Source: Candidatus Francisella endociliophora (GTDB taxonomy: Bacteria; Pseudomonadota; Gammaproteobacteria; Francisellales; Francisellaceae). From it: 64,000 nt of DNA. Shown here in pieces: positions 18,747 through 27,663 of this stretch; position 1 is the first letter of the stretch; each line of letters opens with the position of its first letter. The notes under the pieces are model-generated. The model searched no databases. It was not told where the DNA came from and saw nothing but the letters and a program-made list of their open reading frames with translations. The stretch lies in assembly GCF_000764555.1 (NCBI RefSeq), contig NZ_CP009574.1, forward strand, positions 1,364,001 through 1,428,000, in the 5' to 3' direction. A program made the translations under genes and the position numbers.

Positions 18747-19226
18747 ATGAAATTATCAAAATTAATTTTACCTATATCTTTGTTGAGTGTGGCTATTTTA
18801 GCTGGGTGTACAGAGGATAATAATGACTTACAAGGTAAATTAAAAAAAGAAGGTGGGCCAGGAACTTCAACTGTAACCCGTAGCGCTGTTGGTATAAATC
18901 AAGAAGATATTTCTGGATTTAGGAATTCAGATCAAGATAATCCGACTCAAGTAACAGTAACTTTTTCAAATACTACAGTCGCACTAAATAATGGATGTGA
19001 GCTGGAGTTTGCTGACAGTTCTCAATCGGGAAGTATCACTACAAAGACAACCTCATCTGCTCCTGACGAATCTGGAGCACCATTTAACTCATTTTTAGCA
19101 GGACTACAGTGCGGAGATGCAGAAATTTTAGAAAATCCATATACTGTGGATGTCAAAATATCTTTCTCTGCAGGTGGAACAAACTATTCGGCGACAACGA
19201 CTCTTTCTGCAGAGGGTGGAGCTTAA
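18747..19226 (+). CDS. Lipoprotein, first of three paralogues
   Basis: 159 residues; type II signal peptide with lipobox LAGC (Cys21). The mature protein has the shared pattern VGINQ-x-xISGFRN, PTQVTVTFSN, a central disulfide candidate (C88/C120 approx.) and ends ISFSAGGTNYSATTTLSAEGGA. This all-beta, Ser/Thr-rich layout repeats in the two following genes. Function unknown. It has a strong AAAGGAG ribosome binding site. It is the most divergent of the three and lies outside the recent duplication. Confidence 0.78.
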   Translation: MKLSKLILPISLLSVAILAGCTEDNNDLQGKLKKEGGPGTSTVTRSAVGINQEDISGFRNSDQDNPTQVTVTFSNTTVALNNGCELEFADSSQSGSITTKTTSSAPDESGAPFNSFLAGLQCGDAEILENPYTVDVKISFSAGGTNYSATTTLSAEGGA

Positions 19227-19331
19227 ATACTAGCTTTGGACTTGGGTACTTAGGCTTAAGAAAATATCTTGACAATTAAAAGTTTATAAATAAACTTTAT
19301 GGTTTAATTATATTTAAAGGTAATCAAAATT

Positions 19332-19808
19332 ATGAAAAAGAAAATTTTAGGTTTGTCAGTTCTGGTTGGATCAGCGTTACTTGTAGGATGTACAGATCCG
19401 AGCAAAGATAATAGCTCTGTATTGCAAAATCAATTAATAATTATAGATAATAATCCTATAATGGCAGCTATACTTGGCGCTGAGGGGATTAATTATGATA
19501 CATCAGCAGGGGTGGGTATAAATCAATCAAGTATACCAGGGTTTGAGAACAATGGCGGGGCAGTACCTACACCAGTTACTGTAACAGTTTCAAATATTTC
19601 TGCTGGATGTGGTGTCATTGGACCAAATGTAAGTAGCTTTACTATAGAGACAACAGCAAATGCTAATGGCGTATTTAGTTCTTTGGGAGTAGATTCATTT
19701 TTTGTTGGGCTTGGTTGTGGCGCAGGTGGTGGAACAGCTAATGCAACTATTTCATTTACAGCAGGCGGTAAGAGCTATACAGCTACTACTACACTTACAG
19801 CTCAGTAG
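19332..19808 (+). CDS. Lipoprotein, second of three paralogues
   Basis: 158 residues, lipobox LVGC (Cys20). The first 30 residues nearly match those of the next paralogue (MKKKILGLSVLVGSALLVGC versus MKKKTLGLSILVGSAMLTGC), followed by DPS-x-DNSS and the shared VGINQSSIPGFEN, VTVTVSN and FTAGGKSYTATTTLTAQ elements. Mature protein small, beta-rich and with Cys pairs. It belongs to a duplicated unit that also carries the 5' end of ackA. Surface or periplasmic location is expected; role unknown. Confidence 0.78.
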   Translation: MKKKILGLSVLVGSALLVGCTDPSKDNSSVLQNQLIIIDNNPIMAAILGAEGINYDTSAGVGINQSSIPGFENNGGAVPTPVTVTVSNISAGCGVIGPNVSSFTIETTANANGVFSSLGVDSFFVGLGCGAGGGTANATISFTAGGKSYTATTTLTAQ

Positions 19809-19876
19809 GAAATATTTGAAACAATAATTAGTGGTTTTATATTGAGTTATCTATTAGTGGATTAAAAGACTCTCAC

Positions 19877-20046
19877 TAATATTGTTACTCCACTCGATCT
19901 TGTTATATAGTATAGCTATCATTTTATCTATCTTCTAATTTTAATTATGTCACATATTTTAGTACTTAACTGTGGTAGCTCTTCAGTTAAATTTGCACTT
20001 ATAAATACAGATACTTCAGAGTCTCTACTTACAGGTTTAGCAGAAA
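19877..20046 (+). repeat. Direct repeat copy 1: ackA promoter and 5' coding region
   Basis: About 170 bases that match 20602-20771 almost base for base, including the ackA promoter region, the ATG and the first 35 codons. The -10 box TATAAT of the intact copy is TATAGT here. The copy stops abruptly within a GCAGAAAAT sequence, where it joins a promoter-like segment that also occurs upstream of the previous lipoprotein (19260-19276). Confidence 0.9.
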
Positions 20047-20075
20047 ATATCTTGACAATAGACAATAGACAATAG
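19947..20075 (+). pseudogene. 5' fragment of ackA
   Basis: Starts at an ATG and encodes MSHILVLNCGSSSVKFALIN and the following residues through LAENI, identical to the first 35 residues of the full acetate kinase at 20672. It then runs seven codons into unrelated sequence and stops at TAG. It lacks all but the first phosphate-binding strand and cannot be an enzyme. It is a remnant of a tandem duplication. Confidence 0.88.
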
Positions 20076-20087
20076 ACAAGATATCAT
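20052..20087 (+). promoter_or_regulatory. Promoter region of third lipoprotein with 7-bp tandem repeat
   Basis: TTGACA at 20052-20057 is embedded in three copies of GACAATA (20054-20074) plus a partial fourth. TAGACA at 20059-20064 is 17 bases from TATCAT at 20082-20087, a usable sigma-70 pair; TTGACA itself is 24 bases from TATCAT. Each repeat unit supplies another TAGACA, so changes in repeat number would alter spacing. The duplicate upstream of the second lipoprotein has TTGACA without the repeats. Confidence 0.45.
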
Positions 20088-20122
20088 TATATTTGTATTA
20101 ATGAGTGTGTAAGGAATATGTA

Positions 20123-20569
20123 ATGAAAAAGAAAACTTTAGGGTTATCAATTTTGGTTGGATCAGCAATGTTAACAGGATGTATAGACCCAAGTAATGAT
20201 AATAGCTCTATATTACAAAACAATTTAGTATTTGATTACTTTGATGATGGTCTTGATTTTGCTGTTAGTGTTGGAATTAATCAATCAAATATTTCAGGTT
20301 TTGAAAATAAGAATGGTACAAACCCAACACAGGTAACTGTAACATACTCTAATATTTCATCAGGTTGTACGGCATATGCAGCAGATGGCATGACTGTGGT
20401 AACAACAACAGCAACAACAGCATCAACGGATACAGATGTAGGAGAATTAGGATTTGATTCTTTCTTGGGTGGGATTGTTTGTGATGCTGCTGGTAAAACA
20501 GCAAACCTAACGATTTCTTTTACAGCTAGTGGAAAAAACTATACAGCTGCTACTACACTTACATCATAG
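20123..20569 (+). CDS. Lipoprotein, third of three paralogues
   Basis: 148 residues from the ATG at 20123, chosen over the ATG at 20105 because only the shorter protein begins with a proper signal peptide (MKKKTLGLSILVGSAMLTGC, Cys20) and an AAGGAATATGTA site precedes it. The mature part repeats the family pattern: VGINQSNISGFEN, PTQVTVTYSN, Thr-rich centre, ISFTASGKNYTAATTLTS. It is closest to the second paralogue, from which it seems to have arisen by tandem duplication of a unit that includes the ackA 5' end. Function unknown. Confidence 0.78.
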   Translation: MKKKTLGLSILVGSAMLTGCIDPSNDNSSILQNNLVFDYFDDGLDFAVSVGINQSNISGFENKNGTNPTQVTVTYSNISSGCTAYAADGMTVVTTTATTASTDTDVGELGFDSFLGGIVCDAAGKTANLTISFTASGKNYTAATTLTS

Positions 20570-20601
20570 TAAAAACTATAAAATAATCAAAGGCATTGAC
20601 T

Positions 20602-20771
20602 AAATATTGTTACTCTACTCGATCTTGTTATATAATATAGCTATCATTTTATCTATCTTCTAACTTTAATTATGTCACATATTTTAGTTTTAAACTGTGG
20701 TAGTTCTTCAGTTAAGTTTGCACTTATAAATACAGATACTTCAGAGTCTCTACTTACAGGTTTAGCAGAGA
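20602..20771 (+). repeat. Direct repeat copy 2: start of functional ackA
   Basis: This is the intact partner of the repeat at 19877-20046. It contains the ackA promoter and the first codons of the complete gene. Sequence differences between the copies are few and partly silent, so the duplication is not very old. Confidence 0.88.
20607..20636 (+). promoter_or_regulatory. Likely ackA promoter
   Basis: TTGTTA (20607-20612) and a perfect TATAAT (20631-20636) are separated by 18 bases, about 35 bases before the ackA ATG. The duplicated copy upstream has TATAGT at the same place. Prediction only. Confidence 0.5.
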
Positions 20772-21826
20772 ACATTGGTGCAATAAACTGTCGAGTAGTC
20801 TTTAAATCCGATAGCAAACTTGAGAAGCGAATTGAAAATGGTCAGTATGTTGATATTTTTGCTCTTTTAAAGGATTTTCTAGTAGAAAATAGTTTTTTAG
20901 AAAAGATCTCAGCAATTGGTCATAGAGTGGTTCATGGTGGTCAATACTTCTCAAAGTCAGTATTAATCGATGATGATTCATTACAGAAAATAAAAAATTG
21001 TATTCCTCTTGCTCCTTTACACAACCCTGCACATATAGAAGGTATTACATTTTGTCAGCAAATATTTCCTGGTTTACCACAAGTTGCAGTTTTTGATACA
21101 GCCTTTCATCAAACTATGCCAAACTATGTGGCAGAATATGCAATACCTCGTGAGCTTACAGAGAAACATGGTGTTCGCAAATATGGAGCCCATGGTACAT
21201 CACATAAATATGTATCACAGCAAGCTGCTAAGATACTTGATGAAGATAAAGCAAATGTAATAGTAGCACACCTTGGTAATGGTTGTAGTATTACAGCTCT
21301 TGTAGATGGTCAGAGTATTGATACGAGTATGGGGCTTACTCCTCTAGATGGCCTTGTGATGGGTACTCGTTCTGGTGAGATAGATCCAAGTGTATTTGCA
21401 TACCTTTCGGATAATCTTGGTTGGGATATCACAGAGATTACAAATATGCTTAATAAAAAAAGTGGTCTACTAGGTCTATGCGGGCATAATGATATGCGTG
21501 AGGTTTCTGAACTAGCAGCAAGTGGCGATGAGTCTGCTAAGTTTGCGATAGATGTTTTTTGTCATAGGATAGCTAAGTTCGTCGGTAGTTATCTTGTTTA
21601 TTTTAAGAATTTTGATGGGCTAGTTTTCACTGGTGGTATAGGTGAGAATGCTAAAAATATCCGTGAAAATGTAATTAGTAAATTGGCAAATTTAGGTTTT
21701 GAAATAGATCATGATAAAAATGCTAAGTCAGAAACATTTATAAATACTGAAAATAGCCATAAGATAATGGTTATAGCAACTAATGAAGAGCTTATGATTG
21801 CTCAAGAAACACAAGTTTTATCATAA
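20672..21826 (+). CDS. ackA: Acetate kinase
   Basis: 384 residues, slightly shorter than E. coli AckA (400). ASKHA-fold motifs are present: NCGSSSVKFAL (phosphate 1), GHRVVHGG, DTAFHQTMP, YGAHGTSHKYV, HLGNGCSI, MGLTPLDGLVMGTRSGEIDP, and GGIGENAKNIRE (adenosine). It interconverts acetyl phosphate and acetate with ATP. It is followed at about 95 bases by pta, the classic acetate pathway pair. Its 5' end has been duplicated about 0.7 kb upstream. Confidence 0.97.
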   Translation: MSHILVLNCGSSSVKFALINTDTSESLLTGLAENIGAINCRVVFKSDSKLEKRIENGQYVDIFALLKDFLVENSFLEKISAIGHRVVHGGQYFSKSVLIDDDSLQKIKNCIPLAPLHNPAHIEGITFCQQIFPGLPQVAVFDTAFHQTMPNYVAEYAIPRELTEKHGVRKYGAHGTSHKYVSQQAAKILDEDKANVIVAHLGNGCSITALVDGQSIDTSMGLTPLDGLVMGTRSGEIDPSVFAYLSDNLGWDITEITNMLNKKSGLLGLCGHNDMREVSELAASGDESAKFAIDVFCHRIAKFVGSYLVYFKNFDGLVFTGGIGENAKNIRENVISKLANLGFEIDHDKNAKSETFINTENSHKIMVIATNEELMIAQETQVLS

Positions 21827-21921
21827 TATAAAGCAAAACAATATCAAATCAAAAGGTCGATGAATTAAGATATTTTGATTTATAGGTTCGGAAATCTATT
21901 AAGTTTAAAAGAGAGAAGATT

Positions 21922-24018
21922 ATGAAAAAATCTATATTTATACTACCAACCTCAAAACATACAGGCCTAAGAGTTTTAACAAGTAGTTTAGCGTATTCGT
22001 TACAAGAAAAAGGTATAAAAGTTGGCTCTTTTCATCCTATTCATGACATGGAAATGTCTGTAGAGCAGATTGAAACTTACTTGTTAAACAATCGTGTCAA
22101 AGATTACGTTGAGTTAGTATTAAATAAGTTTTATGAAAAATCACAAGAATCAGAAGTTGTGATAATCTCTGGATTATTTAGACAAGGAGATAACTCACAT
22201 AAACTATACTCAATAAATGGCATAATAGATGAGTTAAATACAGAGATTATCAAAGCTTTAAGTGCAGAAGTAATTATTGCTTCGTATCATGGTAATAAAC
22301 CCTTAGAAGATATAAATGATGAAATTGACTATGCAACGCGTAGTTTACCTAAGCAAGTAAATATTATAGGAGCTATAATTACAAAGCTAAACGCACCATA
22401 TGATGAGGATGGTAGAGTAAGCTTTAGCTTAACAGATGAGAAAGTAATTCCAGAAGCTCAAGAACATGTAAGTGTGCAAATGTTGCAACAAATGCCTGTA
22501 TTTAATAAAAAAGGTTTAAGTTTGCTTGGTGCAATAGAGTGGAGTAAAGAAAAGACTTCTCCGAGGATACTGGATATTAAGAATATTCTTAAATTAAGCC
22601 TTATCTCAAATGTTAGCTTAGATGCTAGAGTTGATAGAGTAATGATGTGTTCAAGAGGCGTTGATAATTTTGTTGATGATCTCACTCCAAACTCATTAGT
22701 TATAACATCTGCAGATAGATCTGATATCTTGGTAACAGTATGTCTAGCTGCTAAAAATGGTATGAAAATAGCAGGAATTCTTTTGACAGCAGAAGAACAT
22801 CTTAATGCTAAGGTTAGAGATTTATGTGTTGAGACAGCTGAGAAAGCTGGTCTTGCGATACTTACAACAAAAAGTAAGAGTGTGAATACTATTTTAAAAA
22901 TTGCGAATATAGACCTGATGGGAATTCCAATAGATGATAAAGAGCGCATTCAAAAGGTTAAAGAGGTAATATCGAACTCTTTAGATAGAGAGAAAATAAT
23001 TAGCGCAATCACAGCGGATATATCTAAACATCAGGTAATGTCACCACCGGCATTTAGGTACCATTTGTTAAAGATGGCTAGAAAGGCTAAGAAAAGAATC
23101 ATCTTACCAGAGAGTTATGAGCCAAGGACTCTAGAGGCAGCAAAAAGTTGTCATGAGCAAGGCTTAGCAGAGTGTGTGCTAATTGGCGATAGAGAAAAAA
23201 TTAGTAAAGTAGCTCAAATGAATGGGTTTGATTTGCCTGAGAGTTTAGAAATTGTAGAGCTTAATGATGCTGCTGAGAAAAAATATTTAGATACTTTAAT
23301 GAGTTTAAGAAAGCATAAAGGGCTATCTGAAAGTATGGCAAAAGATGCTCTTAAAAATCCAGTAATAGTTGCAACTCTTATGTTGTATTTAGGAGAGGTA
23401 GATGGCTTGGTATCAGGTGCAGAGCATACAACGGCTGATGTGCTTAGACCAGCATTACAGCTTATAAAAACCAAACCAAATTCATCATTAGTATCATCAG
23501 TATTTTTTATGTGTATGCCTGATGAAGTCGTAGTGTTTGGGGATTGTGCAGTAAACCAAGATCCAACAGCTGAACAACTTGTTGATATAGCTATTCAAAG
23601 TGCTGAATCTGCGAAGAAATTTAATATCGAGCCAAGAGTTGCGATGATTAGTTATAGTACAGGATCTTCTGGGTCTGGTGCACAGGTTGAGAAAGTTCGT
23701 ACAGCTACAGAGCTTTTAAAGCAAAAAGCTCCTGAATTACTAGTAGATGGTCCACTTCAATATGATGCCGCGATGATTGATAGCGTTGCTAAGAAAAAAG
23801 CACCAAATAGCCCAGTAGCAGGTAAAGCGACAGTTCTAATCTTCCCAGATCTAAATACTGGTAATACTGTATACAAAGCAGTGCAAAGAAGTGCTAACGT
23901 GTTAAGTATTGGTCCTGTTTTACAAGGTATCAATAAACCTGTAAATGATCTCTCAAGAGGGGCTACAGTTGATGATATTACTTATACTATAGCCATTACA
24001 GCAATTCAGGCAATATAG
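21922..24018 (+). CDS. pta: Phosphate acetyltransferase, long form
   Basis: 698 residues, the long proteobacterial form. The N-terminal third is an AAA/DRTGG-type regulatory region; its P-loop is degenerate (PTSKHTGLRVLTSS in place of a G-x4-GK-S/T), as is common. A middle DRTGG-like domain spans about residues 215-330, and the catalytic PTA_PTB domain runs from about 375 (PPAFRYHLLKMARKAKKRIILPES) to the end, with VSGAEHTTADVLRPALQ, SYSTGSSGSG and FPDLNTGN. It converts acetyl-CoA and phosphate to acetyl phosphate, the substrate of the upstream acetate kinase. A GAGAGAAG site precedes the start. Confidence 0.96.
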   Translation: MKKSIFILPTSKHTGLRVLTSSLAYSLQEKGIKVGSFHPIHDMEMSVEQIETYLLNNRVKDYVELVLNKFYEKSQESEVVIISGLFRQGDNSHKLYSINGIIDELNTEIIKALSAEVIIASYHGNKPLEDINDEIDYATRSLPKQVNIIGAIITKLNAPYDEDGRVSFSLTDEKVIPEAQEHVSVQMLQQMPVFNKKGLSLLGAIEWSKEKTSPRILDIKNILKLSLISNVSLDARVDRVMMCSRGVDNFVDDLTPNSLVITSADRSDILVTVCLAAKNGMKIAGILLTAEEHLNAKVRDLCVETAEKAGLAILTTKSKSVNTILKIANIDLMGIPIDDKERIQKVKEVISNSLDREKIISAITADISKHQVMSPPAFRYHLLKMARKAKKRIILPESYEPRTLEAAKSCHEQGLAECVLIGDREKISKVAQMNGFDLPESLEIVELNDAAEKKYLDTLMSLRKHKGLSESMAKDALKNPVIVATLMLYLGEVDGLVSGAEHTTADVLRPALQLIKTKPNSSLVSSVFFMCMPDEVVVFGDCAVNQDPTAEQLVDIAIQSAESAKKFNIEPRVAMISYSTGSSGSGAQVEKVRTATELLKQKAPELLVDGPLQYDAAMIDSVAKKKAPNSPVAGKATVLIFPDLNTGNTVYKAVQRSANVLSIGPVLQGINKPVNDLSRGATVDDITYTIAITAIQAI

Positions 24019-24024
24019 AAAGAG

Positions 24025-24522
24025 TTAATCATCTTGCCATGCAGCAATCATAAAGACTCTAATAGTATAGATCATATTTATAACAATAGATGCTGTACCC
24101 CATAACATAAACATTGCTAAAAAATTTGAAAGAAAGTCATTAAGCTCAGCATTATTAACTATCAAACTAACTAAAAATAGGGTAGAACTTAGAAAACAAA
24201 CATATCCCAATATAATACTTAGATAAGCCTTGCATGAGAAATCATCATTACTATTTAGGTACTTCGGAGCAGCTACAACTTTTTGCATTTTACTACAAAT
24301 TTTATGGTTTTCCATAGAAGGTAAACTAACTAGAGCACTAAAAAATATAGCTGATGTGAATGGTAAAAAAGTGCGACAAAAATTCACAATTTGTTGAAGA
24401 TCAAATGATTGACCATGAGCATAAAAATATATGGCGATTATGATCATTGGCATTAGGTAGTAGAAGAGTTGATGATTGTAATTTTTTACTACTGCAAAGT
24501 AGTATTTAAATGGTCTGAGCAT
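24025..24522 (-). CDS. Four-helix membrane protein of unknown function
   Basis: 165 residues from the ATG at 24522, which has an AAAGGGGT ribosome binding site; a GTG three codons upstream is in frame. Four hydrophobic segments (about 22-36, 53-68, 98-117, 128-156) with a short soluble loop in the middle. The layout resembles small Yip1-like membrane proteins but I see no signature residue. It is convergent with pta (6 bases) and divergent from the cardiolipin synthase gene. Confidence 0.65.
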   Translation of the reverse strand: MLRPFKYYFAVVKNYNHQLFYYLMPMIIIAIYFYAHGQSFDLQQIVNFCRTFLPFTSAIFFSALVSLPSMENHKICSKMQKVVAAPKYLNSNDDFSCKAYLSIILGYVCFLSSTLFLVSLIVNNAELNDFLSNFLAMFMLWGTASIVINMIYTIRVFMIAAWQDD

Positions 24523-24612
24523 AATTATCACCCCTTTGTTTTGCCCTAGTATAACAGCTGGATTTAGTTTAATATACCTTATGACCTGCGAACTATTTGC
24601 ATTATTTAAAGA

Positions 24613-25995
24613 ATGTTTGAGATAGATAATAGCTATTTTGGGATTATAATAATTTTACTTCAAATAATATCTGTTATATCTTTACTGTATAGAGATAAAT
24701 CTCTGCGTTCTCAGTTGCTATGGATATTTCTTATTCTTTTTACTAATTTATGGGGGGTATGTTTATATTGGCTTATTACTTTAAAAAAGAGGAGCAAGGC
24801 TGATAGCTTCAGTCTAAAAAAATATGGGGCGATCACAAATAAATGTGATGATTCAAATATACCTGCTAAGCTACACCAGCTTCTGAATGAATATTATATT
24901 AAAGGGTATACTTATAATAATCAAAAATTTATACAAGATAATAAATCTATATTTAAAGCTTTATATACAAGTATAAAATCTGCTAAAAAGAGCATTTATA
25001 TTTGCTCTTATATATTTTCATTTGATAAATATAATGCTTTACTTGCTCGCGAACTTCTTAAGAAAAAAACCGAAGGCATTAAGGTTTATATTATAGTAGA
25101 TGCTTTTGGAACAAATACGCTACTATCACCTTTCAAAATTGCCAGACTTTTGTATATGAAATATAAAGGTATAAGTATTAAAGCATTCTCTCCACTTACG
25201 AAAGGGCTTGCTACGGGTAGTTTTAACCAGCGTAATCACCGTAAGATGTATATTTTTGATCAAGAGATATGTTTTATAGGTGGAGCAAATCTTTCAAAAG
25301 ATTTTTTATCGAATCAAAAAGATGTTTGGCAAGACTCATTAATAAATTTTAGTGGTGATTTAACTCTTTTTTATGCAAATTTATTTATATCAGATTGGAA
25401 CTTCATTGCTTCAAAAAAACAAGCCATTGATTATATAGACTATAAGGCTACTGCAGATGATGATTATCTCTGTGCCTATCCAATACCATTAGGCCCAGAT
25501 GTATATAAGGAAATTTATTTCAATGTGGTATCGGTAGCTATAGCGAGAGCAGATGAATGTGTTACGATAGTTAGTCCGTATTTTGTTCCTCCACATTCAT
25601 TATTAGAGATTATTAAGAATGCAAGCTTATCTGGAGTGAAAATTATAGTAATAATTCCTCGTACCACAGATGGCAGGCTTATGAATAGGCTTAATTATAG
25701 CTATACTGATGAGGTTAAAAAATGTGGAGTTGATATAATATACACAAAAAAGAAAGTTCATAGTAAACTCGTGTTGATAGATCATAAGTTTACATTTATT
25801 GGTTCTGTGAATTTTGATTATCGCAGTTTACTTATTAATTATGAAGTAAGTTCTATATTTTCAGATGAAAAGATAGTTTCTGAGGTTGAAGGTTTTGTAA
25901 ATAAACTTAAAAGTGACTCGGTAAACAAAACAGATGGTTATACTGGTTGGAAAATAGTTGATAAGGCGACTAGACTTTTATCTCCAATAGCTTAA
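24613..25995 (+). CDS. cls: Cardiolipin synthase (phospholipase D family)
   Basis: 460 residues. Two N-terminal membrane helices (PLDc_N type), then two phospholipase-D domains each with an HKD motif: HRKMYIFDQEICFIGG at about 210 and HSKLVLIDHKFTFIGSVNFD at about 380. This is the arrangement of bacterial ClsA-type enzymes that join two phosphatidylglycerol molecules at the inner membrane. Its 3' end overlaps the convergent phosphoesterase gene by 18 bases. The phosphoesterase and the lipid kinase next door suggest a phospholipid-related neighbourhood, though the strands differ. Confidence 0.9.
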   Translation: MFEIDNSYFGIIIILLQIISVISLLYRDKSLRSQLLWIFLILFTNLWGVCLYWLITLKKRSKADSFSLKKYGAITNKCDDSNIPAKLHQLLNEYYIKGYTYNNQKFIQDNKSIFKALYTSIKSAKKSIYICSYIFSFDKYNALLARELLKKKTEGIKVYIIVDAFGTNTLLSPFKIARLLYMKYKGISIKAFSPLTKGLATGSFNQRNHRKMYIFDQEICFIGGANLSKDFLSNQKDVWQDSLINFSGDLTLFYANLFISDWNFIASKKQAIDYIDYKATADDDYLCAYPIPLGPDVYKEIYFNVVSVAIARADECVTIVSPYFVPPHSLLEIIKNASLSGVKIIVIIPRTTDGRLMNRLNYSYTDEVKKCGVDIIYTKKKVHSKLVLIDHKFTFIGSVNFDYRSLLINYEVSSIFSDEKIVSEVEGFVNKLKSDSVNKTDGYTGWKIVDKATRLLSPIA

Positions 25996-26730
25996 ATAAT
26001 TACTTATGCTAAAAGAGACGTCATTAAAACAGTATTCATCTATTTGAAACTCATCTTTTGTGATAGAAAAGCAAAAGAAGCTATTGGTTTTATCATTAGT
26101 TCTTTTGCAAGAAAGTGATCCTGCATGGGCGACTACTGGTTTGTCGATGTTTGGTAGTAAAGGCTTAATACATTTATAATGTAAATGTCCTGTGCAAATT
26201 AAATCAATAGGACTTGTAGCAGAAATGTTAGCTAATTGCTGTGCACTTGGCAGAGCTTTATGTAGATTTTCAATCTGAGTTATATTGTGGTGGAAGGCTA
26301 AAATATTCCATTTGTCAGTATTGTAAAACGCAGTTTCAACTTTTTTAATTTGTTGGGTATTTATTTTACCTTTTTTTATAGAGTAAGGATTTACAGAATT
26401 TAATCCAACGATTTTTATTAAGTCATTTTCAAAAACTGGTTCAAGATTGCTGTGCACATATTCTTTATAATTTTTAAATGGATGTGTTAAGCGACTAGAA
26501 ATTCTATATAGAGGTATATCATGATTACCTGGGATACAGAAAATATCAATACCAAGGTTACTAATAAACTCGGCAGCTTGCTTAAATTGATCTTTTTTTG
26601 CTCGATGAGTTAAATCACCAGTTATAATGATTAAATCAGGTTTATTATTTTGAGTGAAAGCTTTAAAAGAATCAATAATTTCTTCTTTATGATAGCCAAA
26701 GTGTAAATCAGATATATGAAAGATTTTCAT
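25978..26730 (-). CDS. Calcineurin-like metallophosphoesterase
   Basis: 250 residues from the ATG at 26730 with a GGTGA site; an upstream TTG extends the frame by three codons. All metal-binding motifs occur: ISDLHFG (DxH), ITGDLTH (GD), PGNHD (GNHD), FHHNI and TGHLHYK (GHxH). The overall form is that of the 3',5'-cyclic-nucleotide/ICC or membrane-lipid phosphatase branch of the superfamily. The substrate is not evident. It starts two bases after the diacylglycerol-kinase-family gene, so the two are co-transcribed and may act on the same lipid intermediate. Confidence 0.85.
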   Translation of the reverse strand: MKIFHISDLHFGYHKEEIIDSFKAFTQNNKPDLIIITGDLTHRAKKDQFKQAAEFISNLGIDIFCIPGNHDIPLYRISSRLTHPFKNYKEYVHSNLEPVFENDLIKIVGLNSVNPYSIKKGKINTQQIKKVETAFYNTDKWNILAFHHNITQIENLHKALPSAQQLANISATSPIDLICTGHLHYKCIKPLLPNIDKPVVAHAGSLSCKRTNDKTNSFFCFSITKDEFQIDEYCFNDVSFSISNYLSYWR

Positions 26731-26732
26731 AG

Positions 26733-27551
26733 TTAACAAATCACCTTTAACTTTTTGGGTAGTAGTTCAATGTTTAAAGGCGTTTTTAGTTTTGTTGTTT
26801 CACCATCTATAGCAACATCTAGGTATTTTTTATCATTGTTGATTTTTAGTTTAGTGGTGCTATCTATTTTCCATGTTGGATCATCATTTTTATTGGTTTT
26901 GCTTTTTAGATAGTAAACGCCAATTTTGCCTTGCTCTAAGCTCTCTCTTTGGAATAAGGAAGGGAAATCTACACTATAACAATTATTGCTTATTAATAAT
27001 GAATGAAATCGATTTTCTATTCGATGATCCTCATATGAGATATTTATTTTTTCATCACTATGCTTTATTAACTGTTGTATGAATGCTGGCATGTAGGCAA
27101 TAAATTTATTGAGTTTGTTTTCCCAAAACTCACGCCTTTTAACGAGACCTGGATAAAAACCTAATGATAGATTGTTTATAACCTTTTGACCGTTTACAGA
27201 AATAAGATCAACTTCTTTAGTTTGCTGCTTATTAAGACTCTCTGCTAAATCTTTGTAGGATAGAGGTAGCTTCGCATCTTTTGCAAAATGGTTGAGTGTA
27301 CCTCCAGGAAAAACACCGAGTATCTGAGAATCAGAGATATTTTGTACAGCTGTGTGAATAGTGCCATCACCTCCAGCTACTACTATAATATTATAATCAG
27401 ATAGTTTATTAATTGTTGAGGGTAATTCTTTACCTTCTACTGGAAAAGTTTTGTATGCAACTAAATTAGCTAACATTTCTAAGTCTTCTTTATTATTTTC
27501 ATAATTTTTACAACTTATATTTATAACTAATGCTATTTTACTATCGCTCAT
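26733..27551 (-). CDS. Diacylglycerol kinase family lipid kinase
   Basis: 272 residues from the ATG at 27551 (MSDSKIALVINIS); the frame extends 49 codons further but that part is low-quality, overlaps the divergent promoter and gene, and lacks family homology. The catalytic domain contains VVAGGDGTIHTAV (GGDGT) and FPGGTLNHFAKD, typical of the DAGK_cat/YegS family. A C-terminal beta-sandwich follows. Likely phosphorylates a diacylglycerol or related lipid. Pairs with the downstream metallophosphoesterase, which begins two bases after its stop. Confidence 0.85.
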   Translation of the reverse strand: MSDSKIALVINISCKNYENNKEDLEMLANLVAYKTFPVEGKELPSTINKLSDYNIIVVAGGDGTIHTAVQNISDSQILGVFPGGTLNHFAKDAKLPLSYKDLAESLNKQQTKEVDLISVNGQKVINNLSLGFYPGLVKRREFWENKLNKFIAYMPAFIQQLIKHSDEKINISYEDHRIENRFHSLLISNNCYSVDFPSLFQRESLEQGKIGVYYLKSKTNKNDDPTWKIDSTTKLKINNDKKYLDVAIDGETTKLKTPLNIELLPKKLKVIC

Positions 27552-27663
27552 ATCTTTATGTTGATTTATGCAACACTCAAAAGTTAGTATGTATATATAA
27601 GTATAGAGAGAGTTATTGTTTAAATCTATGAATATTAAGCAAGAGGTACATGAGGAGTAAATC

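Noticed and set aside
20105-20122. ATG at 20105 as start of the third lipoprotein
   Set aside because: It would put six residues before the signal peptide; the ATG at 20123 matches the paralogue start.
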